From the NCBI GenBank assembly GCA_000226015.1, contig JH155348.1, positions 134,209-198,208 on the forward strand: a DNA stretch of 64,000 bases, read 5' to 3'. The position numbers and the translations under genes are program-made. The stretch comes from Mnemiopsis leidyi. Lineage: Eukaryota > Ctenophora > Tentaculata > Lobata > Bolinopsidae. Below are positions 1-10,763 of this stretch, piece after piece (the stretch's first letter is position 1; every line of letters starts with the position of its first letter). Under the pieces are notes generated by a model. That model was not told the origin of the DNA, did no database searches, and saw only the letters and a list, made by a program, of their open reading frames with translations.

Positions 1-479
1 GGCGACGTTATGCAGACTCAAGAGATTTGAAACAAACAATGAAAGAAACGCGCGATTGTGTTCAAACTTTGCGCGTGCAGCGTGTAGTTTTTAAATCTTG
101 CATCGAACGGCGGCATTAATTCGCGCGTCTAACACGTGCAGAACAATGAAATTGACCGGAATGACGTCTCGTTAGTGGTTTGCGATATGCGAATTGCGTA
201 TTTTTAGTCCTCATTCCGCGAATTGTAATAACAATAAGCAACGGCATGATACGGGAAATTCAGCGGTCGCCTGACACAGTGAAAGCGGCCGCAATTCTTG
301 TTTTCTTAGTTCTCGCAGGCGGGCTCTAAAACACACTCCTCCATTTTGTCAGAGAGCAACGACTTTTTGTAACCTGACCTTACATTCCATTCCATCGTCG
401 TATTGTCACACTACAAAATTTCGTCCAACGAGTTAAGTGATTAACATTAAAAAAGAGGTGAACATGCGAAGTTACTCAC
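1..479. other. Gene-free left edge, probably PORCN intron
   Basis: No exon was recognised on either strand. The donor of the last visible PORCN exon lies at its right border, so this is probably intron of that minus-strand gene, with the remaining exons beyond the window edge. The stretch is fairly rich in CG dinucleotides. Confidence 0.5.
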
Positions 480-1926
480 AAACTTGGAGTCTTTGCTGCG
501 TCTGTAATCAGGGAGTGTAACAAAGGGACCGAACACCAGGGACACAGGAGAGAGACTGTAACCAGAGAAAAGAAGAATATCAGGGGGGACAAGCACTCCT
601 GCGTCAATGTCAAATCCAACCGAGGTAGTCTTCATGAGGAGAAGGATTATTGTACCGCGAATCTGGTGCCAGAGTTCGGGGGAAACTACCAGTAGCTCAC
701 TGGGGGGGGGGGGGTTAGCAAATAGGAGTTTTTATTGTACCAGGGCCCAGGGGAGATCTTGCAAGACTTTTTGTGGCATACATTAACTTAATAATTTAAT
801 TATTCTTGAATATAAACAGTTTAATGGCCGAATAATAAGTTAAGTTTAGTAGTCTATTTATTTTGAACAGTCAAAAAAAGTTGGAACGTGTAAAGTTACT
901 CACCAGATGAAGACAAATGCTAAGTTAACAAGGATCATGGCAGGACCACATTTCCCACTGCTACTGAAGAGCACCAATACAGCATACGATAGCACAACGA
1001 GGATCACTGCAGATTTAGATTATTTTCTAGGTTTCATGACTACAGAATTGAGCTTAGGATTTACTTGTAAAGATAAATACTTTTTTCTGATTTATAGTAT
1101 TAACTTTGTAATTTACTAGAATATTTAACTATCCGTTTTTATCAACATTTTAGGTTTGAGAATGGCAACTGTGATTGCTGAAATATCACCACTTTAATTA
1201 ACTACCACGAATGCAATTACACTAAAGTTTATACTTCTTCTCCTTTTCCCTGCAACCAAATAAATATTTCTAATGTTATTGATCTATGTTGTAATTTAAT
1301 GTCTCTAAAGTCTGAACAACAAAGATACGCTTTATCCCATTCGTGGTATTCTGGCGGCAAAAGATCCGGCGCCCGCCGAATCATTTCGATGTAGAGAATG
1401 TTCCCTACGGTATATGGTTTAGAAAATCAGTTCCCACCTATAAACAAAGTACTGGACTGGTAGAATAGAAAAGCACAGAGTATTCCAAGAGTAGTATCTA
1501 AACTCAGGGTCAGCTTCTTCCATTTTAACTGATTCAGTATAGAAACCTGAAGACAATGTCACATATTTCGGAATAATGCAACAAGATCTCTGAGTACGAT
1601 CTAGAAAATTTTCCGATGATAAGTATACGTTGAATTTAACATCCGATGCCTGAGCTGCAGTGCATTAAAGTTATCATGTTAAGTGGTGAACTAGAGAAGT
1701 AAAACAGAATGCGACTTTTTCATTTTAGCAAAAAATATTTTGTTTATTGAATAACAAAGATTCTACAACTTACGATTGCTGCCAGACCAAAGAGCTTGAG
1801 AAAGACAGAAGTAACTTGTGCTATAACTGGGAGTATACAGTAGTGTAGAGTTGACTCAAACATGTCGTCATAGTATTCGTCACCATAGTAATCGTCTTGA
1901 TAGTTGGTGCTGTCATCTGGTTCCAT
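480..1926 (-). CDS. PORCN: Porcupine-like protein-serine O-palmitoleoyltransferase (MBOAT), N-terminal part
   Basis: Porcupine is a multipass ER enzyme that attaches palmitoleate to Wnt proteins. Exons placed on the minus strand: 1774-1926 (start Met), about 1500-1589 (uncertain 3' border), 904-1006 and 480-699. Exon 1 has an acidic, Tyr-rich head and then an LPxxxQ segment and hydrophobic helix like the PORCN N-terminus. Exon 3 encodes a membrane segment (ILVVLSYAVLVLF) equivalent to the WVVLLSLLCY region. Exon 4 reads LWHQIRG, then MKTTSVGFDID, then FGPFVTLPDY, close to WHKMRG / MKAVSLGFDLD / FGPWISFHSY of animal porcupines. Phases agree for exons 3 to 4 (a shared TGT codon). The exon 2 to 3 junction is unresolved and a short exon may be missing. 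The catalytic Asn/His region lies off the left edge. GLOD4 lies 411 bp upstream on the same strand. Confidence 0.85.
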
Positions 1927-2337
1927 GGCTAAGCTGCAGGGTATTAAAGTTATCTTGGTGTTAATCTTCTTCTACATAAATCTATGCACATATAGAGTGT
2001 GGGCTACTATAATCTCCATCAAATGACGTATGCTCTAGGATGAGTGGATAAACGTTATCATTGATGCTGACAATAGAAATTTTAATTTCTCCTCTCCTGT
2101 AATGGGAAGACCTTAAAAAATACTAAAAAAGACGATTGCCATTGGTTTAGGTGTGATATTGAAAGCATGATTTACAACGAAAGATCAAAATAAATTAACA
2201 AAAGAATTATATCTGATTCATCATATTTACAAGGCGTCACGGTTTATTCAGTCCAGCCACTTGAGCTAATATTGCCAAAATTACTGTATAAAAAGCTGAT
2301 TGATTTCAATTAAAAACAGGTAAAGATGAAAATTCCA

Positions 2338-3326
2338 TTAAGCAGATGATTTTGAAATCCCTTTTTTGGCAAACCACTCATTGCTTTTGTCTTGAGCTAT
2401 TGCTTGATCCAGAAGTTTGCTGCCATCAGGATCAAACTGTGACAATTCTCTAAAACCCTCGTCTCCAACAAAACATATCTCATAACCGTCAGGATCGCCA
2501 AAGATGACAACTGAAACGTCTGCTTTTCCATCAGTTTTAAGGGTCACAAATGGGGTTAAAATTTTATGACCATTTTCGAGAGCTAGTTTTTCTGCATCAG
2601 CAAGTTCAGAAAATGGCACTGAAAAAGCAACACGTCCATAGGCTTTAGCATGCTCTATTTCAGGCTGATGCAAAAACTTGATAAATGCCTGAGATTTGTC
2701 AAATCCAAGTATAGCCATGCTTTCTGATTGCTCAAAGATGGTCAGGCCAAGGATTTTGTTCCAGAACTCTACAGTTTTCTGAATGTTAGTTGAGGCAAGA
2801 GTAATGCCAGCAACAGGACCAGCTGGTGGGACAGTTTTGTCTTCCACATGGAACGTATATCCATCAGGTGATTTCAAAACTAAACATCCATCTGCAGTCT
2901 TCTCACCTCCAGCAGAGGCAAAAACCTGATTTGACTCTATGTGCAATCCAAGAAAATCGTTTCCCAACTCGTATTTATCAATACCATAGTTGTAAGTAAG
3001 CTCGAGCACAAAGTTGGAGTCTTCAAATCCGTACCCTATCATTGTTTTACTCCAACGACCCTGATAAGGCCCATTGCATGCTGCATCACAACCTGAAAAA
3101 CAATAGTGCAATTGGCTGTCATCATTCATGTTTAATATCTCAATTTTGATTTAAGTTCATGGGAGACAATTCCTAAACAATCACAGCATTAACATAAACA
3201 CTTAAACCAACCTTCTTTAAACTCTTCATGTCTAAGAACCTGCATCCCAATGCCTCGTAGAAAGTTGACAGTTGCAGCTCTATCACCAACTTTAAACACC
3301 CAGTGTAAAGCTCGCCTAATTGTCAT
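2338..3326 (-). CDS. GLOD4: Glyoxalase domain-containing protein 4
   Basis: Member of the glyoxalase/bleomycin-resistance (VOC) fold family. Human GLOD4 is a mitochondrial or cytosolic protein whose substrate is not firmly known. Two exons: 3212-3326 (Met, MTIRRALHWVFKVGDR) and 2338-3092. The join (GAA-G / GT-TGT) restores EFKEGCDAACNGPYQG, matching human EFEEGCKAACNGPYDG. Two VOC repeats follow, the second with DPDGYEICFVGDE, and the protein ends in DKSNEWFAKKG like the human protein. Predicted length is 289 aa, close to the usual 298. An internal in-frame ATG at 3129 lies in intron sequence and is not the start. A reverse-strand AATAAA lies at 2243-2248, about 90 bp past the stop. Confidence 0.95.
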
Positions 3327-4014
3327 ACCAGCTGAATGAGAAAAAGAGCATTTTTTCAGTAAAGGAGAATTTCATTCTTCGTCGTATTACTATCTAACAT
3401 AGCGACAAAATGCCGCCATGAAAGTCGAATAAGACAAAAACCTAACTAGAGATATAAGTCTTAGAAGACAGATTCATAGCGAAGATTGTAACATAGGAAA
3501 TCAAAATCATTGTGCTTCATAGCACTATCAACTCCAGAGTCCAGGAAACAGCATGTTAAAAGCCGTTTAAAATGTCCAAAACAAACAATATGGCTTATAA
3601 TAATAATAATAATAACTAAACATTTGTTAATCGCCTTATAGTCATAGAGAGTAAAAATCTTACAGATTCAGCTCAAACCATCTAAAGCGATAATGAATCA
3701 TAATTTAATTAACTTGGGTATTATACAATCTATAAAACACAACTTTGAACCGATCTGACAGTATTTGCGAAATTGAACATCATCTCATCGATTTATTACG
3801 ATTCCAAATTTTTATAAAACTGGTAATATTTTTTTAAATCACAGTAAAACAAAATATTCAGAGTAAAACAAAATGTTAAATTCAAATCTCTTCAATTAAC
3901 AAAACAAGAATTGCGCCTGCTTAGTTACGTCTTAGGCAGACGCTTTATATTTCCATCCTCATACTTAATGCTTAATGGTGGTGTTAAAATCAAATTGATT
4001 TTACTATATCTCAA

Positions 4015-4180
4015 CAAGAGGCCTCGATGGCTAGGACAACAGGTCCCGGCCTTCGGAAGTTAATCCCCTGATCAACAAGAGGCCTCGATGGCTAGGAGTC
4101 CTAGCCTAGGAAAACAGGTCCCAGCCTTCGGACGTTAATCCCCTGATCCGAGATCAGTTGACCCTAGGGAAAGGAGGATC
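4015..4180 (+). repeat. SINE-like tRNA-derived repeat with partial head duplication
   Basis: The block GAGGCCTCGATGGCTAGGA occurs twice, at about 4018 and 4077, each followed by a CAGGTCCC-GCCTTCGG-GTTAATCCCCTGAT segment. TGGCTAGGAG resembles a pol III A box, and GGATCGAACT about 75 bp later resembles a degenerate B box. This suggests a tRNA-derived SINE head, but no 3' tail or target duplication was identified. Confidence 0.35.
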
Positions 4181-4879
4181 GAACTAAAAACGAAAAAGTG
4201 TAAATACAAATCTATGTAAGTACACAGGCAGAAGAGAACAAGATGTATAAACAGGCAGATTACAGAAAATGAACAGTGTATAATACAAAATAAAAAACAT
4301 TTATTATTATCATAATTTTTTAAATCACAGTAAAACAAAATATTTAGAGTAAAACAAAATTTCAAATTCAAATATCTTTAATCAACAAAATAAATTATGA
4401 AAAGGTTAAAAGTCCTATCGGTGACAAGATCGACACTATTATTAGGAGAGTTCTGCCAACAGCTGCTAGCAGGCACTGCCAGAGGCTTAGATTTAGGACC
4501 ATTATGCTTCTGGCTAACAACGACTTTCTTGAACCCCAATACAGCACTAAATTCTCAATGGAAACTTGAAGATTGTTTTTTTTAAATAGTTTCAAACTAT
4601 TTTCTCAATTTTCTAAAAAAACGCATTTTCAAGTCTACAGAGAAAATCAACAAAGTTTCTAAATTTGAAGAATGAGACTTAATAACTACTTGTTGCTATC
4701 AGAAATAAAACCTACTATCAAAGATTGTACTTACACATCCTGAGGTTATGATGTTAAGAAGCAACTTTTAAAACTTAATATTTTCAAGAGCTCAGGTCCG
4801 GATTGAGTTTACCCTAAGTTGTTAAAGTCTCTAGCTTATGATGATAATTTTGTTGGAGCTGTATTCATAGGTGCAAATA

Positions 4880-5050
4880 AGTCAAATAAGCTTCCCACGC
4901 CGAAGACCGGGTGTTTGAAACCCGTCCGAGGCAGGCAATCCAGGCCACCTAGCTGTGATTGGTACAGGATTTATCCGGTGGCCGACAACTGGGAACCTTG
5001 GAATCTGAGTACCCGGGGGATCACATCACACAGCCCAATCAGTCACACAG
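4880..5050 (+). repeat. Second SINE-like fragment
   Basis: GTGTTTGAAACCCGTCCG resembles a tRNA B box (GGTTCGAAnCC), followed by a GC-richer body with GTGATTGGTACAGG and a TCACACAG-rich end. The base composition differs from the AT-rich surroundings. It is probably an old SINE; the family was not recognised. Confidence 0.3.
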
Positions 5051-5562
5051 CTAATAAGAAAATACTAAATACAAACTCACGTAAAAGAATAACACACTAC
5101 TACACTAGATACTACTAACTACTGCTAAGAACTACTACTACTGAACTAAAGAAAACACGAACTAACTGAAAGGTGAAACTCTACTCTGACTCTAAGTTGT
5201 AATACTAAATTGTAATACTAAATTATAATACTAAATCTTCACTAAATTGTCTCTTCAATATGTAACTTACAATGTATAATAACGTCGTCATACGTGACTT
5301 TAAACTTTAACTTCAAATTGGTGAAACTTGGACATCATTTGGTGTAAATGTCACTCACTCAAAAATAACTGCTGCTGGTAACCCGTACTCTGACTCTGGA
5401 GACTTTCACTCTGATGAACTGTCCCTCTTAACAAACCGTACCCGTATCCCGTAGACTTCTACACAATTTCCCAAAACCAAACTGTCGATAAAACAGAACC
5501 TGAACACACAACAACTTCAGTCACAGTAAACATAAGTATACACATTTTAGAAAGAAAGACTA

Positions 5563-5609
5563 CTCTTAACTAAATACATAAACTAAATACATAAACTAAA
5601 TACATAAAC
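5563..5609 (+). repeat. Microsatellite, unit about 13 bp
   Basis: AACTAAATACATA is repeated in tandem three to four times. Confidence 0.8.
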
Positions 5610-5633
5610 TATTTCAACTCTATACAAATTAAA

Positions 5634-5692
5634 TACATTTATTGAGGAACCCGAGGTGAAAACCGAAGGACCTAACCTCCTCAATAAATGTA
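5634..5692. repeat. Stem-loop with 15-bp perfect arms
   Basis: TACATTTATTGAGGA (5634-5648) is matched exactly by its reverse complement at 5678-5692, with a 29-nt loop. Its function is unknown. It may be the end of a small foldback element. Confidence 0.75.
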
Positions 5693-7504
5693 CTGCTAAT
5701 ATCCCAGGCAGTACATGTCAAGGACTATGTCACATCTCTAAAAGCTGACACACACAACACCTCATCAATTCTTCACCATCCAAACTTAACTATCTGAAAC
5801 CTGCTTTTCACTAGAACTTGTTTTTCACCAAAAAAGGTACTTGAAATAGAGCTACTGCGATGTCAAATTGCGATACTCACAAAATATGCTCAAGCAAGCA
5901 TGCATGAAGATGAAAATGTTTATGACTCTTTCTTATGTCTCTCTCATGACGACACTGTTCATCTGAATAAGGACACACTTCACGAGTCTTGTGAACATCA
6001 TTCCCCTGCCCAACTTCAAGCTAATATCAACATCTGATTCATCAACAGTCCCTATCATAGATCGTACCTGGGGGTGCTTAAATCCATGGACACCTCAACA
6101 CTAGATAGTGAGACTAAATACTCCCTCAATTTTAAGTCCAGAGCTCTTTCCTACTATGGCAATTATTAATACAGCTATTCACGGGGGTCTAACAAACCCA
6201 TACCGACACTGGAAAACCCATATTTAGAACATATTCTCAGTGAAGTGAGCAAGCACTTTCAAAACTTTGAGTTTAACTCTGCTATGGTTACAAATTATTG
6301 CAATGGAGAACAGTTCATTCCATTTCATTCTTATAACGAAAAGGACATCTCAAGTAACTCAGAAATTTGCACTATCTCTTTTGGTGAAAAAGAAACATCA
6401 AGTTTCGGTCCAAAAACCCAACATCAAATATAAACTCTGAGATTAGACTCGACCATGGTGATACACTTTGTATGACTAGGACGTCATAAGATCAGTTTAA
6501 GCACTGTGGTCCTAAAGACAATACCAGGAATATGCGAATCAGCATCACTCTTAGGCTGATAGGTTGTAATTCTCAAACAGCTTCCAGCTTGGGTACCACT
6601 GTTCAAACCACCATGGAACATCCAAAATTGTGTGCAAAAAATGCAGTTGCAGATGGTACTACTCAAACTCCCTTCATGGCAATAATTAAACCCAGTGTCT
6701 CAGTCCAAGCATGCCCCTCGACTGAAAGCAAATCCTGTGGTACCAACTGCCGTACTACCAAGGAACCTGCTTGCCAAGAGAGCAATATCATAGGAGCAGA
6801 TCACACATCTAGCACCAGTGTCTACATCAGTTCTAGTATGTTTAATAAACTTGATAGCAGTAAATTATCTTCTAAGAGTCAAACTGCGCATGTTTTCTCC
6901 TACCCTGGTGCTACAGTCACGAATCTTAATGTTCAATTCAATTCAATCCTATAAACTAACTAAAACTCTGAAACACTTGGATCGGATTCCTAAATTACCA
7001 AGGTCATCAAATAATAAATTTTGTCTAAATAACTTACCACTAGGACATGCCTTTGATATCCCCTGTGGATCTTCTCTAGCTAGGCTCTGCCTTCTGCCTA
7101 GGTATGGGCTAGACCCTGCCTTATACTTTCTTTTCTTCTGCTAGATTCTGCCTTCTGCCTATAACTGGGCTAGATTCTATCTTCTGCAGTACTTTTCTTT
7201 CTTCTCCGATCTCCTAGCATAGTCCCTTCATGTCATTGCTACAAGGTGAATAGAAACAATCACTTAGTTGTAGTGATATTATCAAGGTAATTTACAATAT
7301 ACAGTCATGATTCATCTTAACTGTTAACTCAGATATCAAATCCTCACATTACAATTACAATACCATCTGATAAGGTCGTACAAAAGTTGCTAAGCTATAA
7401 ATTCAAATCCCCTTAAAATCAAAGAAGGAAAAGTGGGCACAAGTTGCCACAAATCGCACCAAACTAGTGTCTAGTAACTCCAAAGCTATAATAGACAATA
7501 CTTG

Positions 7505-9545
7505 ATTTTTCTTATTATTCAACTTCAGTTGTATTACTTTGCTAATTTTTCAGTAAAATTAATATAGTAATTACACCGTAGTAATACCACTGGAGTGGTA
7601 TTACTTTAGTAATACCATTATAATAGTAATTACACTCCATTGGTATTACTAATTCATATCCCGAAATCGACCTTAAAACGTTATTCAAACCAATTTTTTC
7701 TGCTTAGGACAGTAAGACTGGGCCAAAATTAACTTCAGATTTCGTTTCAATGTATATCTGCCCTTGTGGTAGATACTTTAGCATGACACGATTACATTCA
7801 ATTCAATTAGATCACAGTCAAGCAAATTTTTTGCGAAAATGTCAAGTAAATATCTCAACTTCAAGAATTAGAAGAGGTTATCAAAAGCCAAATCATGAAT
7901 TTTTACTGGCTAAGCCTCTGTGAAGAACAAGTTTCCACAGATCAAAAATTTCAGCCAAAATCGCACAGCTTGTTGTCAAACGAATAGTTCTATGGAGTTA
8001 CAGCAAAAATTTGAGCAGGATATCTTGAGATGTGACCTTAATTATACTACGTCGGCGAATTATGTTGCTATTTTTTAGCATCGACAAGCACACATAATCT
8101 CGTCATCAAAATACAGCCCTCAAACTGAACGGATACTGAAATCAAAAAAACTGATAACTTATACTTTAGGCTGTCTGGCAACACATTAACAGGCGACCCT
8201 CAGGGCTCCTTCCCTGTAATTGGTGGGGAGATGACACGTGACACTAGATATGGTAACCTATTGGTTGCGGGGCTCAAGGATCTTACTATATTCGGGCCGG
8301 GTTAAGTAAACCATCCACTTTATCTTTTTTAAATCATCAGTAAGATAGGGGGCTCTCAAATTTTTGATAATTTTCCTGACAACGGTTTGAATAAGTGAAC
8401 AAATGGTCAAAACTATGCCTTATGTGGACTGAACTAGTAAAATGCTTGATTTCGCTATACTTTTCCTCTTTCAATTCTTGAGAGCTTGAGATATTTACTT
8501 GAAATTTTTCATTTTACCCCAGCTGTTAATAACAACGCAGTTGAATAATACAGTATTACCACTATTGGTATTGCAATTACCATACGTAATTCCACTCACA
8601 AGCTCGTGAAATTACTTCAATAAATCCACTCGCAAGCTCGTGAATTTATTGCATGAATACCACTCGCAAGCTCGCGGTATTAATATGGTAATAGCACTAC
8701 CAATAGTGGTATTACCGTATATTATTCAACTTCAGTTGTATCAATTTGCTAATTCTTCAGTAAAATTTATATAGTAATTACACCATAGTAATACCACCGG
8801 TATAGTAATTACAATCCAGTGGTATTACTCATTCATATCCCGAAATCGACCTTAAATGTTAAAACGCGATTCTAACCAATTTTTCTGCTAAGGACAGTAA
8901 GACTGGGCCTAGATACTTTTGCATGAAGCTTTTAGAGCCGATCACATTCAATTTAATTGGAATCACATTCAAGCAAATTTTCTGTGAAATTGTCAAGCAA
9001 ATATCTCAACTTCAAGAATTAGAAGAGGTTAATAAAAGCCAAATTATGCATTTTTACTGGCTAAGCCTTTGTGAAGAACATTATCTTAGGTTTGATTTAT
9101 CGGTTTGCTAATTTACCACGGGCCCAAAACATTAGGTATTTAAAAGCATGCATTAAGTGGGTGCTATCTTTGATGGTGATATATTCTATAATATCATATT
9201 TATTGATTGCACTGCAAATAAAATTAACCATTTGTTTCATTAACCATTTGTTTCATTAACAAGTTTCCAAAGATCAAAAATCTAGCCAAAATCGCACAGC
9301 TAGTTGTCAAAAGGATAGTTCTATGGCCGAGTACGAGTTACATCAAAAATTTGAGCAGGATATCTTGATATATTACCTTAATTACACTACGTCGGCGAAT
9401 TATGTTGTTATTTGTTGTTTGTTAGCATCGATAAGCACACATTATAATAACGTCATCAAATGCGGCCCTCAAACCGAACGGATACTTAAATCAAAGAACT
9501 GATAACTTGAACTAAGGTCTGTCTGGCGAGACATTAACAGGCGCC
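7505..9545. repeat. Large direct duplication (7.51-8.18 kb and 8.72-9.55 kb)
   Basis: Two copies of a roughly 650-bp non-coding block run in the same orientation. Both begin with TATTCAACTTCAGTTGTAT, pass through GTAATTACACC-TAGTAATACCAC and CTTCAAGAATTAGAAGAGGT, and end with TTACACTACGTCGGCGAATTATGTTG and a CGAACGGATACT stretch. The right copy has an extra block of about 180 bp (about 9080-9259) after GTGAAGAAC. That block ends in a twice-repeated AACCATTTGTTTCATT. Many point differences show the duplication is old or that the two are independent insertions of one family. Confidence 0.8.
8535..8739. mobile_element. Foldback MITE with three internal hairpins
   Basis: The outer arms (about 8535-8583 and 8685-8739) are imperfect inverted repeats of about 48 bp, with GTTGAATAATA and ACCACTATTGGTA shared in reverse complement. 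Between them sit three short stem-loops at 8586-8615, 8619-8650 and 8656-8681. They share the loop ACTCGCAAGCTCG (one substitution in the first) but have different stems: GTAATT/AATTAC, AATAAAT/ATTTATT and AATACC/GGTATT. No coding capacity is present. It lies between the two copies of the 650-bp block and shares its edge with the right copy. Confidence 0.7.
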
Positions 9546-9571
9546 TCTATGCTCCGACCCTCAGGGCTACT

Positions 9572-10095
9572 AGCTGTGTGAGTCGGGTATCACCGCGACA
9601 AATTTGTTAACAGCGTCACAACATCGGTGCAGCCATGCAGTTTACCTTACCAGGTGCTTACGCATTGTCTCTAGAGCAATCCATGCAAGTATCCATGCGC
9701 GTGCGTTTAATACATTAATAGTTATTCAATATTCAATCCTGAACTGCGCGCAAATTTAAATATGGTTACAGTATATGGGGTCTGCATTATGACATTCGCG
9801 GCGCCGCGGCGCGCGCGAAATTCGACAATTTACGTGCGCAATAGATCACCACCTGTCTACTGTGAACTTCAATTTTTCCTTAAACTTCATTGGGCCAATT
9901 CTTGCCTGCTTGGGGACCTCAGGCTCAACGGGCGATGCGCGTCTAGAATTTCTTCGAAATTCATGTCGCCAGGCCAGAAATGCGTGACAGCGCGTGATGG
10001 CCGCGACAGTAGGTTATCAACCTACAAACCTCAGGCTAATTGTTGCTTTGCGGAGGGAAACGTTGTCGCGGTGATAGTACCCGACTCACGCAGCT
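9572..10095. mobile_element. Inverted-repeat element of about 524 bp
   Basis: AGCTGTGTGAGTCGGGTAT plus CACCGCGACAA at 9572-9602 is mirrored at 10063-10095 (TTGTCGCGGTGATAGTACC then CGACTCACGCAGCT), with a few differences. The interior is CG-rich with no convincing protein and carries one inserted hairpin element (9925-10027). Related modules, such as ACGGATAT-ATCTCGTCAA and GAGGGAAACGTAGAGAGAGC, recur to its right and at 34.1-34.97 kb, so it belongs to a dispersed family. Confidence 0.6.
9925..10027 (-). mobile_element. Short hairpin element, copy 1 (full length, reverse orientation)
   Basis: A 103-bp insertion flanked by the 9-bp direct repeat ACCTCAGGC (9916-9924 and 10028-10036). Read on the minus strand it contains hairpin 1 (GTAGGTT-GAT-AACCTAC), hairpin 2 (TGTCGCGGCC paired with GGCC-TG-GCGACA) and hairpin 3 (GAATTTC-GAA-GAAATTC). 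It then ends in GCGCATCGCCCGTTGA. There is no terminal inverted repeat and no ORF. Confidence 0.8.
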
Positions 10096-10372
10096 AAAGA
10101 ACGTTAGACGGATATAATCTCGTCAAAGGGAAACGTAGAGAGAGCCGCGATACGCCCCGTAAACCAATTCCAAAAGTAAAACAACTTTTACTGCATTTTA
10201 GATATAATCTCTTTTTTAAAATTAAACTCTCTAAACGCGCATTTTAAAGCTTAAAACATTTGTAAATTTTTTTACTTCTTGAGGGAGCTTGTTACGAATG
10301 GAATAACTCGCTCCGGGAGAAAAGAACACTTTAGATTCTTTACCATTTACTTTAGTAACACACTTACAACTT

Positions 10373-10474
10373 TGTAGGTTGATAACCTACTGTCGCGGCC
10401 ATCACGCGCTGTCACGCATTTCTGGCCTGGCGACATGAATTTCGAAGAAATTCTAGACGCGCATCGCCCGTTGA
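10373..10474 (+). mobile_element. Short hairpin element, copy 2 (full length)
   Basis: A 102-bp copy nearly identical to copy 1, in the opposite orientation. It is flanked by the 9-bp repeat TTACAACTT (10364-10372 and 10475-10483). It is inserted in a minus-strand LINE remnant: LINE C-terminal codons are found on both sides. All three hairpins are intact. Confidence 0.85.
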
Positions 10475-10673
10475 TTACAACTTGTCAGACGTTGCCTGAC
10501 CGGTGCTGCCGCAACGCAAGGCAACTTACATTATCTGCTCAAATTAAATATTGCCTGGGGACAGCTCAGTCTTCTGAATTGCTTTGCCAGCGCCGGATAA
10601 ATTAAATAAACCTGATCCATAGTCAGTCAAACCGCTAGTTGCTTTAAAAGGTTCGATAAGGTCCCCACGTATT

Positions 10674-10763
10674 TGTAGGTTGATAACCTACTGTCGCGGC
10701 CATCACGCGCTGTCACGCATTTCTGGCCTGGCGAAGAAATTCTAGACGCGCATCGCCCGTTGA
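10674..10763 (+). mobile_element. Short hairpin element, copy 3 (12-bp internal deletion)
   Basis: A 90-bp copy flanked by CCACGTATT (10665-10673 and 10764-10772). Counting the duplicated 9 bp only once gives continuous LINE codons (KRRIRGDL on the minus strand), so this is an insertion and not shared ancestry. The left part of hairpin 3 and the right arm tip of hairpin 2 are missing. Confidence 0.85.

Larger units (their letters stand above)
3327..7500. other. Gene-free spacer upstream of GLOD4
   Basis: No conserved exon was found on either strand. The short ORFs here (for example 6532-6954 plus) have no recognisable domain and no splice-consistent partners. The stretch holds SINE-like pieces, a short microsatellite and one stem-loop, listed separately. 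The first few hundred bases after 3326 must include the GLOD4 promoter, but no clear motif was seen. Confidence 0.6.

Noticed and set aside
1365-1485. Plus-strand frame reading HFDVENVPYGIWFRKSVPT, like the start of fumarylacetoacetase, and a minus-strand frame reading SKPYTVGNILYIEMIRRA on the same bases
   Set aside because: Both readings look protein-like because the patch is GC-rich, but neither has a start codon or splice-consistent partner exons, and both fall inside a PORCN intron. Not enough to call a gene.
2338-3129. GLOD4 starting at the internal ATG at 3129
   Set aside because: The first residues are intron sequence; splicing from 3212 to 3092 gives the family's true N-terminus.
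6245-7144. ORFs between 6.2 and 7.1 kb as a gene
   Set aside because: Low-complexity Ser/Thr composition, no domain, overlapping frames and no splice-consistent neighbours.
9925-10027. tRNA or other structured RNA gene from the three-hairpin fold
   Set aside because: Three stems recall a cloverleaf, but there is no closing acceptor stem, no A or B box and no terminator. The copy-to-copy flank duplications point to mobility.
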